DNA from: Azolla pinnata
Lineage: Eukaryota; Streptophyta; Polypodiopsida; Salviniales; Salviniaceae
NCBI GenBank assembly: GCA_037176905.1
Contig: JBBBWG010023334.1
Span: forward strand, 30,242-78,146
DNA: 47,905 nt
Direction of reading: 5' to 3'
The number at the start of each line of letters is the position of its first letter. Position 1 is the first letter of the stretch. Below are positions 32,331 through 43,899 of this stretch, piece by piece. Below the pieces are notes generated by a model that was given only the letters and a program-made list of their open reading frames with translations, did not search any database and was not told where the DNA came from. Made by a program: the position numbers and the translations under genes.

Positions 32331-33938
32331 GACACTCTTTGTGTGTTCTCTTGGTCTCTTCTTCTTCTTCTTCTTCTTCTTCTTCTTCGTCTGTCTTCTT
32401 CTTCTTCTTCTTCTTCTTCGTCTTCTTCGTCTCTCTCCTCCGATTGGCTCAGAGAGACTCTCTGAGGGAATGGATGGGATAGGGCGAGAAAGAGCTCGTG
32501 GGCGATGGTAGGGCAAATGCCCAGAAAGACAAAACCTTCGTCAAAGCAAAAGCCTCGTCTCTGTTTCTCCCTCCCTCTCTCTCTCTCTCTCTCCATCTTC
32601 TTCTCCCCCCGCCAGAGGTGCTAATTCGTCTGACGAAGATTCCTCTGAGACTCGGGAGAGAGATCTATCTCTCTATCCATCTGTCTCCGATACCGGGTCA
32701 AACTTAGAATCAAGGTAACTCTGCGCCTCTCTCTCTCTCTCTCTCCCTCTCCCCCCCCCCCCCCTCCCTCGCCTATGTGCCTTTGAATCTCTCTCGCAGA
32801 GATTCTCAACAGAATCCTGAGAATCTCTCTCAAACATCTCCTCTCTGCGCTGTTCTCGCTCTACCAGAGACGAAGATCTAGTGCTAGGGTTTCTTCTTCA
32901 AACACGCCAGTTCGTGTTCATTTGGGCAGCCTCGACTGCAGCGCTCGAAGAAACCCTAGATTCGGGCCGTCTATACTTAAATGAGGAAGATTGTGCTACT
33001 TTTGGACAGCGTTTGTGTCTATCAGGGAATATATTCGGTTCCAAGGTCTGCTCCCTTCAAATTCTGGGTATTATTTTCTCACCAGGGGAAATCTCTGCTT
33101 TAGAGTTTCCCATTCAACGTCTGCAGATCTCGGTCTATCAGGGGAAAACTTTACTTCAACGAGAATTCCTCTACAAAGGCTGTTGGTTTGAGGAAGTTAC
33201 AGGGAAAAGAACTGTTTTTTTGGTTTCATCTTCCAGGACTGGTTGGCAAATCGAAGCAATTTGGGCAATTTTTGATCAATCCGAGATAAAGTTCTAGCTC
33301 GAGAATCACCTCTTTGAAGGCTTCATGTTGCCATCATTTGGGCAGTCTTCAGCACATCATAAAACTCAGGCTTGAATTGAAGGTTTTCGTTTTCAGAAGT
33401 TGCAAATTGTGCTCCTATGGACAGGTTATTCATCAAGGAGAAAGGCAACAGTTTAATCGTTCCTTTCTTTCAAAGGTTGAAAAATTGTGATTGTTTGGGT
33501 AGTGACTGATCTATTTGTGAAAAAGGGTTGGATTCGGGTTTTTTTTCCACTTCAAAGGGTTAAGATTCCCGTCAGAGATTTGTGAACTGATCGTGGTCAT
33601 TTGGCTATTGTCCTTCCATTTCCAGATAAAGTGATGTAGTTCTAGGGCGATTCTTCATTCACCGGATAGAAATGATATAGGTCTTACTCTCAGAAGGCTC
33701 TGCGTTGCAGGTTGTTGTTGAAAGTGATAATTTGAGTGGCCCTTGATAACATAAGGACCAAGCTTTCCTTGTGGTGTTCCTTTGCCCCTGTAGAGGTGGT
33801 TGTCGATCTATTAGAGAGAAAATCTCTAGTTCATTGGGTTTTGAAACTCTTACAACCTGCAAGGTATCGTGGTTGTATTGAAGTGGTGGTCGGTCTTCGA
33901 TTAGGCTTCGTGCTGTTGTTTGATGCTTTAGTTCACGC
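32331..33938 (+). promoter_or_regulatory. SPL7 upstream region and probable long 5' UTR
   Basis: It begins with a CTT run (32357-32440), then CT tracts (32577-32592, 32730-32745) and a C run (32751-32763), typical of a plant promoter to 5' UTR transition. From 32900 to 33620 a TTTGGGCAG-type word recurs (near 32919, 33261, 33335, 33494) together with CTATCAGGGGAA words (33019, 33137), a decayed repeat. No protein family was recognised. A GTG-led open frame at 32881-33297 has no ATG and no known domain. Confidence 0.5.
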
Positions 33939-36900
33939 ATGGGTGATTCCAATCATGCAGTTGAAGGATGGGAGTGGGATAATATTTTTCTACTTGAACA
34001 AGATGCTGGTGTAATCCCTTGGTATGGGGACTTGTTTATTCCTCAGAAAACAGCACAAACTTCTGTAGATACTGTCCAAGGCCATGGTTCAAGCGAGTCA
34101 AGTTTACAGTCATCACATATTCATCCGGCATCCAGTTCAAGTTTTCCTGAAGAGCAATCTCAGGGAACTACGACCACTAGTGGTGATCTTATGGCAAAGT
34201 TGAGGATTGGAGAGGCTTGTAGTAGCACCCCTGGTATAAATGCAGCCAATGCATCTGAAGGAAGCTTCGAAAGTAGTGATTACAATCACCACAATGAGTT
34301 CTCGCAAAATATCGCTGACAACCTGCCTGATGACAATGCTTTAAAGAAGATGACTGCAGCGAAGAAGAAGAAGAAGAGAGATCCTCGATTAGATTGCCCG
34401 AATTTTTTGGCTGGAAGAGTTCCGTGTGCATGTCCTGAAGAAGATGCCCTTTCAATGGATATGGAAGATGATGTAGTGAAGAAGAAACCAAAATTAGCTG
34501 TTCGATGCCAGGTGCCCAGCTGTGGTGATGACATTAGCCATCTCAAGGGCTACCATCAACGACATAGGGTTTGCTTGGATTGTGCAAATTCACCCAAAGT
34601 TATCCTGAAAGATGGGCCTCATCGCTACTGTCAGCAATGTGGCAAGTCAGTATTTTGTCCTTGTAATGTCTTTTCGTATATTTTCTTTTATTTTAAGGCA
34701 CCTGTTCATGTCACAGAAGGAATAATAGCAGTGAAACATGATACAGATTTCATCGACTCTCAGATTTTGATGAAGGGAAGCGGAGTTGTCGAAGGAAGCT
34801 TGAAAGACATAATAAGAGGAGAAGGCGGAAGCCGGCAGAAGGTGGAGAAACACAACAAGAGAATGGGAGTGCTGATCCTAATAATAGCAATGAGAACAGA
34901 CAGAATGGTAGTTCAATCTGCCCTTGTCTGATTACGGAAATAATGTTTAGACTCAATAGAAGCATTATGCAAACATCATATACATGTGAAACTTCGGAAC
35001 TCTTTTTCGGATAATGCATGAAAGTGTCTCATGAAGTAGTTCAATTTGAAAACGGCCAAAAAAGTTTGTGAAGTCTGAAAAATATTTTTGGATGATATAG
35101 CCACAGCTAATGAAGAATGGGACAAGGCTGTTGTGACGAAACAAACCGATCAAAGGAAACAACGGGTGCAAAAGCATACGACACATCGCAAGCATGACAA
35201 TAAAGGTACAAAGTTTGCCGTTTTTCAAGTGTTAAAACAAACACAAAAGCCAATCTGTTCTTATTAGCAGTTCCTTATATCACTGGTTTGTATAAAACAC
35301 TGACAATGTGCACGAGGCCCCATAACTGGTGGGCTTTGAATGGTCAATGATTCGACATATTGCTCACACATCTGAAGGCAGTAAGTGTCCAAGATTCAGA
35401 CTGAAAGCATTTTGCTTTAATGGTGTGAACTTGGGTTGAACTGAACAAATATGATCTTTGGTATATGCTTTGTAAGGGGTATGTACTTTTGTTTCTGTGT
35501 CTTCTTATTGCAATATCAGTCTATTTGTGGAACCTTGTGTAATCACAACTTTTATGGATCGATCTATAACTTCTGTTCTCACAATTGGTTAATTTTCTTG
35601 TCCTATCCAATAGTCACAGTTTCTGTCTAGGACTTTCTTCATTGTGAAAACGAGACTTCTGTCACTGTTGTCTCTGCAACTATTTTTTTCTTGAATCTGC
35701 CACATCCTCACTACTTATATGCACCAAAATATTACAGTTCAAAGGTCAAGTGATGTATCTGAATCAGAAATTTTCATGACAGTCAAGGAGCCTAAAGTGG
35801 ATTCGCCTAGCCAGAGCACAGATGATTGTGGCACAAGCGGTGATTCAACCATAAAAGTTGGACAAGAACTTCTCAGTTCTGAGAGGACTGACCTGGAGAC
35901 ACAATCATTATTGGCTATGTTGATGGAGGGTACAACAGTCCCAGCAGAGATAGCTAATCAGTCCACGAAGCATGCGCATCACACTGTCAACAAACCTGAC
36001 CTAGTAGGGCAAGATGTAAATAAGCTGGTCTCAAGGTCATTGGGCGGTTCCACTGGTCAAATAAAGCGTGCTAAATATGTATCTCCTGTAAGAGAATGTG
36101 TTTTTTCCATCTTGTTGATATTACCCCTTTTTTATGATCTAGAGGTTGAGATAGTTTTCCATTTGCAGTATCCAACCGGCCGTGTTTCATTCAAGCTGTA
36201 TGATTGGAATCCTGCAGATTTTCCCCGAAGATTGCGGCAGCAGGTTAGGAATGTTCAACTTTTGAAAGTCATCCGCAATCACTCATCTCTTATAACTTAT
36301 TATCCTACTCTGTATTTAATAGATATTTGAATGGCTCGCAAATATGCCAGTGGAACTTGAGGGTTATATTCGCTCAGGCTGTATTATTCTTACATTCTTC
36401 ATTGCAATGCCAGCAATTAGGTGGGATAAGGTAACAAGCAATTTCCTGTTTCTGATATCAGTTTCTAGGATTGAACGAGAACAATCCAAGAATTTATTGA
36501 AGCTCTCTGTCAGAATGGATGTGAGGTGATGTAATGCGTTTGCAGATAATGGATGGCTGGATTAGCCATATGGAGACCTTACTTCTCAGGCCAGGAACTA
36601 GGGTTTTGTGTACAAGTCAAATATCGTTACAGGCTAATGTTAAGACCATGCATATACAAGATGGTGGGTTTGCTTGCGTTTTGTTTTAATTTTTGACTTC
36701 CTCTCATTTGTGCGGTTTTCTGTTAGTCATGCCTTATTGGATTTTGGGTTTAGGTAGGGCAACACAAGTTGATGATAAAAAACACTTAGCACCATACCTT
36801 CTGGATATCTATCCTCCAAGTTTGGAAGCTGGCTCTCATACACATTTCTACATTTGTGGGTTCAATTTCTCTGGAGCAAAAGTTTTCATATCGTTTGGAG

Positions 36901-38189
36901 AGCATTATTTGAAATGTAGTAATTGTGAACCAGTATGTCTCAATGATTTTACTCGTTCACCATTATGGAAGAGCATCAAGAACCTTGAAATCCAAAAGAT
37001 TACTGTGTTCTGCCCCAACAATGAAAAATTTGGACCAGCATTTGTAGAGGTTTGAGGACTGTTTTTTCTTGTTTCTTTACAAGTTTACCATCTTTTTCTT
37101 GGCATTTCCTCTGATGATTGCTCCACATTTTCTTTTCTCCCCACAGGTGAGTACGGATAATGGAGTAAGTAATTTCGTGCCAGTATTAGTCACAGATAAA
37201 TATATCTGTGATGAGGTTAATTCGTTCGTATCAGGTGCACAAACAGCGCAAGCTCTTGAAGATGGCTATGTTAGTCACAGGCACACTAAACATGAAATGT
37301 TAACGCCACAATGGTGTCTTGATGCTATTGCTGATATGGGATGGACGTTCCACTACCCAAAAGAGCATACTTTGGGTGACAGTATAGAAAATCTAAAAGC
37401 CTTTGGGGAAAGGCTTGAGGGATTGTTCTCGTTTTCTCTAGAACACAACCTAGTTGCCGTGTTGGAAAGGCTTGTCCTGACAGCTCTTAAGGTTGGTATA
37501 GTTAAGAGTGATGGGACTCAATATTATTGGAATACAGGATACACGACCTCAATCGGTGCGAAGGATATCTTTAAATCCCCCATATTTTCTTCTCTCAACT
37601 TGGAAGCCATGGGATCTCTTTCATTAACCGCCCTGAAAGATGAAGGTTCTTCCTCAATCAACTCAGTCAACGACATTCAAGTATTCATCTTTACCTAAAC
37701 GCCCGAGTGCTTGTCAATCTTGTACATAACTTATCATGCATCGTAGACACTTCGTTTGAGCTCTTGAACTGATATGATCTCATTGTTTCCTCTTTCTTCA
37801 TTTTTAAGGATCCTTTAACACACGAAGAGCTGTCAAAGAAGCTGAGTACAGCACTCAAAAGCTTAACACACCTTCAGGGGTCAAGAGATTCACACTCTGT
37901 TGCGGACACTGGTTACAGCATCACGATGGAGGAAGAGACTCCACTTTTAGATGACACCTCAGAGGGCAAGGCAAATTGGGCCGAGTCTTTAAATTGGTGT
38001 CAAAGACCAAGAAGAAATGGTGTAAATGCTGTGAATAGCCACAGGAGGATGTGGCGGATAGCTGTCAGCGCGGTTTGTGTTGTCTCAATTTGCACAGGGA
38101 TGTGCTTCATGCTGCAACACCCACATGAGGTAGCAGAGATGTCGATGTCGTTGAGGCGGTGTTTGTGGGGCTCAAACTCACTTGTCTGA
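33939..38189 (+). CDS. SPL7: SPL7/CRR1-type SBP-box transcription factor (copper response)
   Basis: SPL7 (Arabidopsis) and CRR1 (Chlamydomonas) bind GTAC motifs and switch on copper uptake and copper-saving genes. Ten exons: 33939-34645, 34747-34907, 35107-35205, 35738-36087, 36169-36243, 36323-36430, 36546-36663, 36754-37049, 37147-37680, 37809-38189; phases agree, giving 942 residues. KKRDPRLDCPNFLAGRVPC precedes the SBP domain, as in SPL7. The first zinc site is Cys4 (about C190, C195, C212, C215; VCLDCAN in place of the usual His), diagnostic of the SPL7 class. The second is C231, C234, H238, C250, overlapping the basic NLS KRSCRRKLERHNKRRRRK. Conserved later parts are TGRVSFKLYDWNPADFPRRL, IFEWLANMPVELEGYIRSGC and FGPAFVEV. 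A C-terminal membrane segment (about 898-918) matches that of SPL7. Exon 1 splits the SBP domain at GK|F. Confidence 0.96.
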
Positions 38190-39603
38190 ACTCTATCATG
38201 GAGCAAAATAATGATGGGATGATGAGCTTGGTGGTGTACCCTAAATATCAGATGTTCGAGATCGATATCTAAGGTCTTACAGTATATGGATCTCTATAAT
38301 GCCATTTTGTCAAGGTTTCCCCATTTGGGACTAAATTTGGCTTGAAGATGGTGATGAGGAGCAGCCACTTACAGTTCTAATGTCTAGAGAAAACCCCCCC
38401 AATGCCCTATCAGATAGATCGACCTCAACTTTTTTGCAAAATCATTGTCACATAAACTTGTATCTATCATCAAGTGCTCTCTTATTCCTTGAATGAGACT
38501 GGGGATCACACTGTTTCTCTCTTTTGTAGTGATGAAGGTGACTAACTCAACATGGTGGAAAGCTTTTGCTCGACAGGGAGGCGATCTTTTTAACAATTGC
38601 TGCATTTTTTCTTTTGTGCTTCCAAGTGATTTTATGCTTCAAGCTCAGACTTTGGGCCTGGGACTGATACTGGTAGGCTTCTGTTGTAATGAAAGCCCAT
38701 ATTTTTATGCTTGGAAGAACTCCTTGAAGTGTATCCAAATAACAGCATGATCCTTGATGGAAACACTGCTGTTTTTTCGACAAGTACATGTTATTATATA
38801 CCTTTATGACCTTTTATGCAGAGTGTGGCCCATCATGGAAGCGCTCATGTTTTAAACCGAGTATATACTCGACATACTCTGATGTAGAGATTGCTGAATA
38901 CTCTTATAATGTAAAGCTAGTATGTTTTGTAGATTCTCATCATATGTAAAAAAATGTCTGATTTGGATCTCACACTTCGGTGCTAGCAACTGGAATTCAG
39001 AAGCACATTTACAGAAAGATTCAAAGGACTGATGTATACAGTCAATGTCCTGGTAATTCTGACAGATTGGGATGCCGTTCTTTGTTTACACGGATTGGTA
39101 AATCTTTCTGAAGATTAACAGGACTATGCAGAGGATGATTGATCAAGAAAGCGAGTCATGTTTTCGCGATGCTGTGCTTGATGAGCTTGGCTCACTATGG
39201 CTGAGCTTTTCAACCCTGTTTCTGCCACCAGAATTGTGCATCAACACAAGGAAATGCTGGTTTACAGGGGCAAGAGATGACCTTCTAGTTCCAGGGCCCA
39301 TAACCATCACCATAGCCAGCATCATCATCACCACCACCAGCACCACCAGCACCATAGCCAGCACCACTATCACCATGGCCAGCACCATCACCATAGCCAT
39401 GATGATGATGATGGTGATGATAATGATCATCATCATCTTCTTCTTCTTTGTGGGCATTAAGCTCTGGTTTCATGGATTGGGGTTTGGCTGAGAAAGCTTT
39501 CTTTGGCAGGCTCTACTATTCTTCCTTTTGGTGAAGTCTCTGCTAAGAAACTCTGTGTGTTCTAATCAGGAGGGCCAAGGCAGAGAGACAGACCGAAGCA
39601 ACC
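38190..39603. other. SPL7 3' flank and eIF2B beta promoter; CACCAG/CATCAT microsatellite
   Basis: The left part should hold the SPL7 3' UTR. A CAC/CAT-rich run (39304-39435: ATCACCACCACCAGCACC, then GATGATGATG) lies 170-300 bp upstream of the eIF2B beta start. An open frame across it (39126-39491) is low complexity and not recognised. No gene is called. Confidence 0.45.
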
Positions 39604-42600
39604 ATGGCCCCTGCCATGGCTGACCTTCAGCTCTCCATCAACGACTTGGTGCTCAAGCTCCAGCGCAGGTATGGCACCATCTTCCCCTTTGTTTTCTCCA
39701 CATCTCAACACATCCGGTGCAGAGCAATGTAGTGCCCCCGCAGTCCTGACCAGAGACCCACATCGCTCATGCAGATGGTTCTGCGGGCTCCATTCATTCT
39801 CTTCTTTTTGCTTTTCCCTCGGTCTTTTTACCGGCCTCTGTAGAGGATCCTCCCCCCCATTGATGCTCATTGATGCCGAGTGGGAGCAAATCTCTGTTCT
39901 TTCAGGCGGGGAAGTCTTCACAGAAAGCGAGAGTGGAAGAGAAAGATGCCCCTCTTCTCTATCAGATGATGTATATCACTCAAAGATGAACTCGCCCACT
40001 TGTGAAGGCCTCTAGGGCTTCACAAGGTCGTTTGCAGCCTCGCATGCACAAGTGCATTGATCAAATCTCGTTCGTTTTTCTGGCTTCGATTTGGAAAGGA
40101 TCAGATCGATTCATGAGTGCAAGCACATGCTTGTTGCAGACATTCATGGAACACTGTAGGAATCACATTCTTCATGTCTCTGCTTTGCTTTGTTCTTATT
40201 GTATGCTAGTAAACTGGCCATTGATCACATTGAAGCATGATGACACCATATGAGCAAAATATATATTCTGCAGCCACCCGATTAGGGATTTCATGTCGGA
40301 AGAATGTCATCTTCTTGTTCATCCAGAGCCCAATCTTCAGTAGAGATATTTTTGGGTTTGCTTATTTGCAGTGCATCCTCTGAATTGTTTTAAGGAAGAT
40401 ACCTTTGATTTGATCTTGTCTCCAAATCGGCTGATTTAAATTTTCATCAAATCTTTTTATGTTGGAGTTAGGGGAGGTGTTTTCAATCTAACGGAAGAAT
40501 TTCAGTAGTATTTTACTAACTCTTTGTCCTTTGCAATAAGTCACTGCTGGTGAGACACAATCAAGTAGAACTGCAGCCACATTTTGTATGTGCCAAACTC
40601 CTCTTGTTGATCACAAAAGAATCTCAAAATGCTACCAATTTTAGTCCTGGATGTCAGGTTCACACTAACTAATAAACATGAACAGCATAAAGTGAACTAA
40701 GTATGTCCAAATGCCAACAAGAAGGCCAATTTTGTGAAGTTAAAACAGATGGCAGGTAGAAGTGGACGCAGATTTTCTCGCTCCATTTTTCTCATGAAGC
40801 AAACATAGAACTGTAAAATTCTTAGCTAAAAGTTAACGATATGTTTTCATGATGGCTGTAATAAGAGCAAGCATGTTCTTTCGAAGGGGTCAGACAGGTG
40901 GAAGGATCAATGGACTCTGCAAGGCTGACAGTGCTATTGCTTCGGCAAGTTGTTTCTCAACGTCGTACCTCTTACTCTGGCCATGCTGCAAGTCTTCTAG
41001 AAGCAGTAAAGGATGTCGGAATCCGTCTGATATCTGCTAATCCGATCGGTTAGTGGAATGCTTTGCCATACTTAAAAATCGGTGGGCTGGATAATGTGAT
41101 TTATGATGCTACAGAGAGTTGGGTTTCAAGATCGGAATATCTTTTCCCGAACTTTGCAGAGTTAGCTGTTGGAAATATCGTTAGACGAGTGCTGCACATA
41201 ATACGTGAAGAGGAAATTTCAATCGCTACAAATACAGTTGCAGGAGTAGAGGCCCTCTCTGACAGTGATGATAACGATGAAAAGAATAATGAAGGGCCTG
41301 CTTTGTCTGCAGCAGTTCTTGCAGCAGCCAATAGGACTGCTTTACGGGCACCCTCGCTGTATAACTTGCTTGAATCTGTACCAGTACAATCCACACTTGC
41401 TCTATCATCTTCAGGAGGCGACTCTGAGGGCAAAAGTAGATGTAAAATCCTGCTGTAAAAAATGGTCCATCTTGATTGACCTTTACCCTACCAATTTTGA
41501 TTGCTAATTTTCTTCTGTCAATGCTGCAGCTCATGATAGAAACTCAAAGGGGGTAAGACTAAGAAATGCAGTGATTGAGGCGATTAATGAGCTACTTGAA
41601 GACATAGATAACTATCATGCACAGATTGCAGAGCAGGCACTTGAGCATATCCATCAGAAGTATGTTAGTAGTTTTGATGCTTACCTTAAAATCCTTATTT
41701 TTCCTTTCTATGGAGAATTTTTTTTTATACTTTCTATGACACAGTGAAGTCATACTCACTATTGGTCGATCAAGATCGCTTCTTCAGTTTTTGCATGAAG
41801 CAAAGAAGAAAAGGTCCTTCCAAGTATTTGTGGCTGAGGGTGCTCCAAGGTTATTTAACATGTTGCTGAGGGACAGCATGTTGTTTCCATTTTCAATATA
41901 TATCTTTCTTTGTTGATGGTTTTTACAGATGTTATGATACTCCTCTTGATGTAGGTATCGTGGTCACTTACTTGCCCAAGAGTTGGCAGCGTTGGATCTT
42001 CAGACAACTGTAATTACCGACTCTGCGGTTTATGCAATGATATCCCGAGTGGATATGGTCTGTACCTAACACCATCGATGACTATGCTTTTAAAGTTGAA
42101 GCTCAATAATAAAGTCTTTGTAGAGTTTAGTCATATAATTATGTTTTTGTGAAGGTAATTATTGGCGCTCATGCTGTCATGGCCAATGGAGGGGTTATAG
42201 CTGCTGTTGGTTCTCACATGGTTGCCCTTGCAGCTCATCATCATGCGGTTCCCTTTGTTGTTTTGGCTGGGTTGCACAAGGTTAGACAAACAAACCAGAT
42301 GACTCTTGATCTATTCTCATCCTAACATGAAGTGATTTGTCATGTAGCTTTGTCCTTTGTATCCACACAATCCATATGTTCTGGTAAACGAGATGAAGTC
42401 CCCATCTCAGATTTTGGAGCATGGAGATATTGATCAAGCTTCAGGTGGGCTATCACCCCAAGCAATGAATCCAAGTTTCGACTACATCCCTCCTGAGCTT
42501 GTGAGCCTCTTCATTACTGACACGTAAGTTTAGAGTACACACGAATTTAACATACCATTAATGTAATTCAAATTTACATGAATCAAACATTTCAGTTACC

Positions 42601-42740
42601 TACAGTTATTTCTCGAAAGACAGTTATGGCTGAACCAAATTTTCTTTGTTCTTTATTCTTGCAGGGGTGGACATAATCCGTCGTATGTGTATAGGTTAGT
42701 AGCAGAGTATTACAGTCCTGAAGATATTGTTCTTCAGTGA
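39604..42740 (+). CDS. EIF2B2: Translation initiation factor eIF2B, beta subunit
   Basis: eIF2B is the GDP-GTP exchange factor of eIF2; alpha, beta and delta form its regulatory core. Nine exons: 39604-39668, 40894-41048, 41160-41435, 41530-41659, 41745-41849, 41955-42057, 42155-42280, 42348-42523, 42665-42740; phases agree, giving 403 residues, the usual plant length. The start is ATGGCCCCTGCCATGG; a second in-frame ATG lies four codons on. Conserved parts are ANPIELAVGNIVRRVLHIIRE, the acidic SDSDDNDEKN insert of plant beta subunits, EAPR-like VFVAEGAPRYRGH, TTVITDSAVYAMISRVDM, IIGAHAVMANGGVIAAVG, VPFVVLAGLHKLCPLYPHNP, and GHNPSYVYRLVAEYY near the C-terminus. The substitution PVG to AVG in the GG-loop region is minor. 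Intron 1 is 1.2 kb with no repeat noticed. The gene converges with the JASON-like gene, with 1.16 kb between stop codons. Confidence 0.97.
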
Positions 42741-43531
42741 AGATATTTTCTGTCCCCTTCACATGGCTCTGGAGTGCAGAAAGCAATCAACAACTTGATA
42801 TCCCATGGTTTTGGTCCTTTACTTCTGATAAAAGGCTCATTTTAAGCGATTTGAACGAGATCATTGTTATCTAGCTAGCTAGCTAGCTTTTATGAACCTC
42901 AGAAGAATGCACTATCCAGAGGTTCCAAGCTATTGCTTGACTAAATATAATATTCACATTATTTGTCTCCATCAATCAATTTAATTCAATTTGCTGCAGA
43001 CTTGATTTGATTTTCTTGATATTATTTTCCTTGCTATGTATTTTTGTCCAAGATGTGAATGTTTACGAGGTTACCAAGCTGAAATTCAGATCATTTCTAT
43101 ACTTTTCTGTCAAATCATATATCAAATTTAACCTTTTCAGACGATCTTTTCTGTAGGAAGGATGTTGCCATAGCTTTTCTCATTTTATGAGCAAAATATT
43201 TTCTGCTCCTAGTACGGCCTCAAATAAAGGTTCATTACACCTACGATAAGTTGACTCACTCACCAAGATAAGTAGTGTAATTTTCATAATGTCTTCTCAA
43301 ACCCAATTTTACTTTCAGGAAACTCAACTTGCAAAATCTCTTGTTTTCTTCAATTCTTACGAGCCTTGGTAAAGACGTTATGTTTTATAGGTCTGAGTCT
43401 CAAAGCATCTGGGTACAATTATTGTTATAAACCTAAGCATAACAAATAATGTGGACGTTGAAATTACTGTATGAATCCGTAAATAACCAAAGAATAAAAA
43501 TCATCTTTGATTTGGCTTTTTTACATAGATT
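42741..43531. other. Convergent 3' flanks, no gene
   Basis: AT-rich DNA lies between the eIF2B beta stop and the JASON-like 3' end. A CTAGCTAGCTAGCTAGC run occurs at 42872-42888. No open frame is of interest. Both genes' 3' UTRs presumably fall here or just to the right. Confidence 0.5.
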
Positions 43532-43745
43532 GCTAGCATTAGGGAATAGAGAAAGGTTTTTGCATGTTGCATGCCATCAGCCAAAACCTGTCTAAGAAAA
43601 CCCTCTCACTAGCATTATGGAATAGAGAAAGGGTTTATATATCCAAAACCTGCCTAACAAAATCCATTGCTAGCATTATGGAATAGAGAAAGGTTTTGTA
43701 TATTGCATGTCATCAGCCAAAACCTGGCCAACAAAAGCCGTTGGT
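43532..43745. repeat. Three-copy minisatellite near the JASON-like 3' end
   Basis: TAGCATTA.GGAATAGAGAAA starts at 43533, 43610 and 43671, steps of 77 and 61 bp. Each copy also has GGTTT..TAT and CCAAAACCTG.C.AA. The middle copy has lost a GCATG.CATCAG segment. Confidence 0.85.
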
Positions 43746-43899
43746 GAGACCAATGCAGCGGTTTCTGAGTCGTGATAGATGAGATACAATGGAGGTATAT
43801 CTGTGCAAACTTAGGTTTAGTAGCAAAAAAATGATCAATATTATACTCTTATTTATTTGTATGTCAGATTATTTGTATGTCAGGTCGCCGGTAGTGTCA

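Noticed and set aside
32881-33297. 138-codon open frame upstream of SPL7 as a possible upstream coding frame
   Set aside because: It begins with GTG, not ATG, matches no family, and lies in a region with decayed repeats.
39126-39491. 121-codon frame just before eIF2B beta
   Set aside because: The second half is a CAC/CAT microsatellite (Thr, Ile, Ser, Met only) and the first half matches nothing known.
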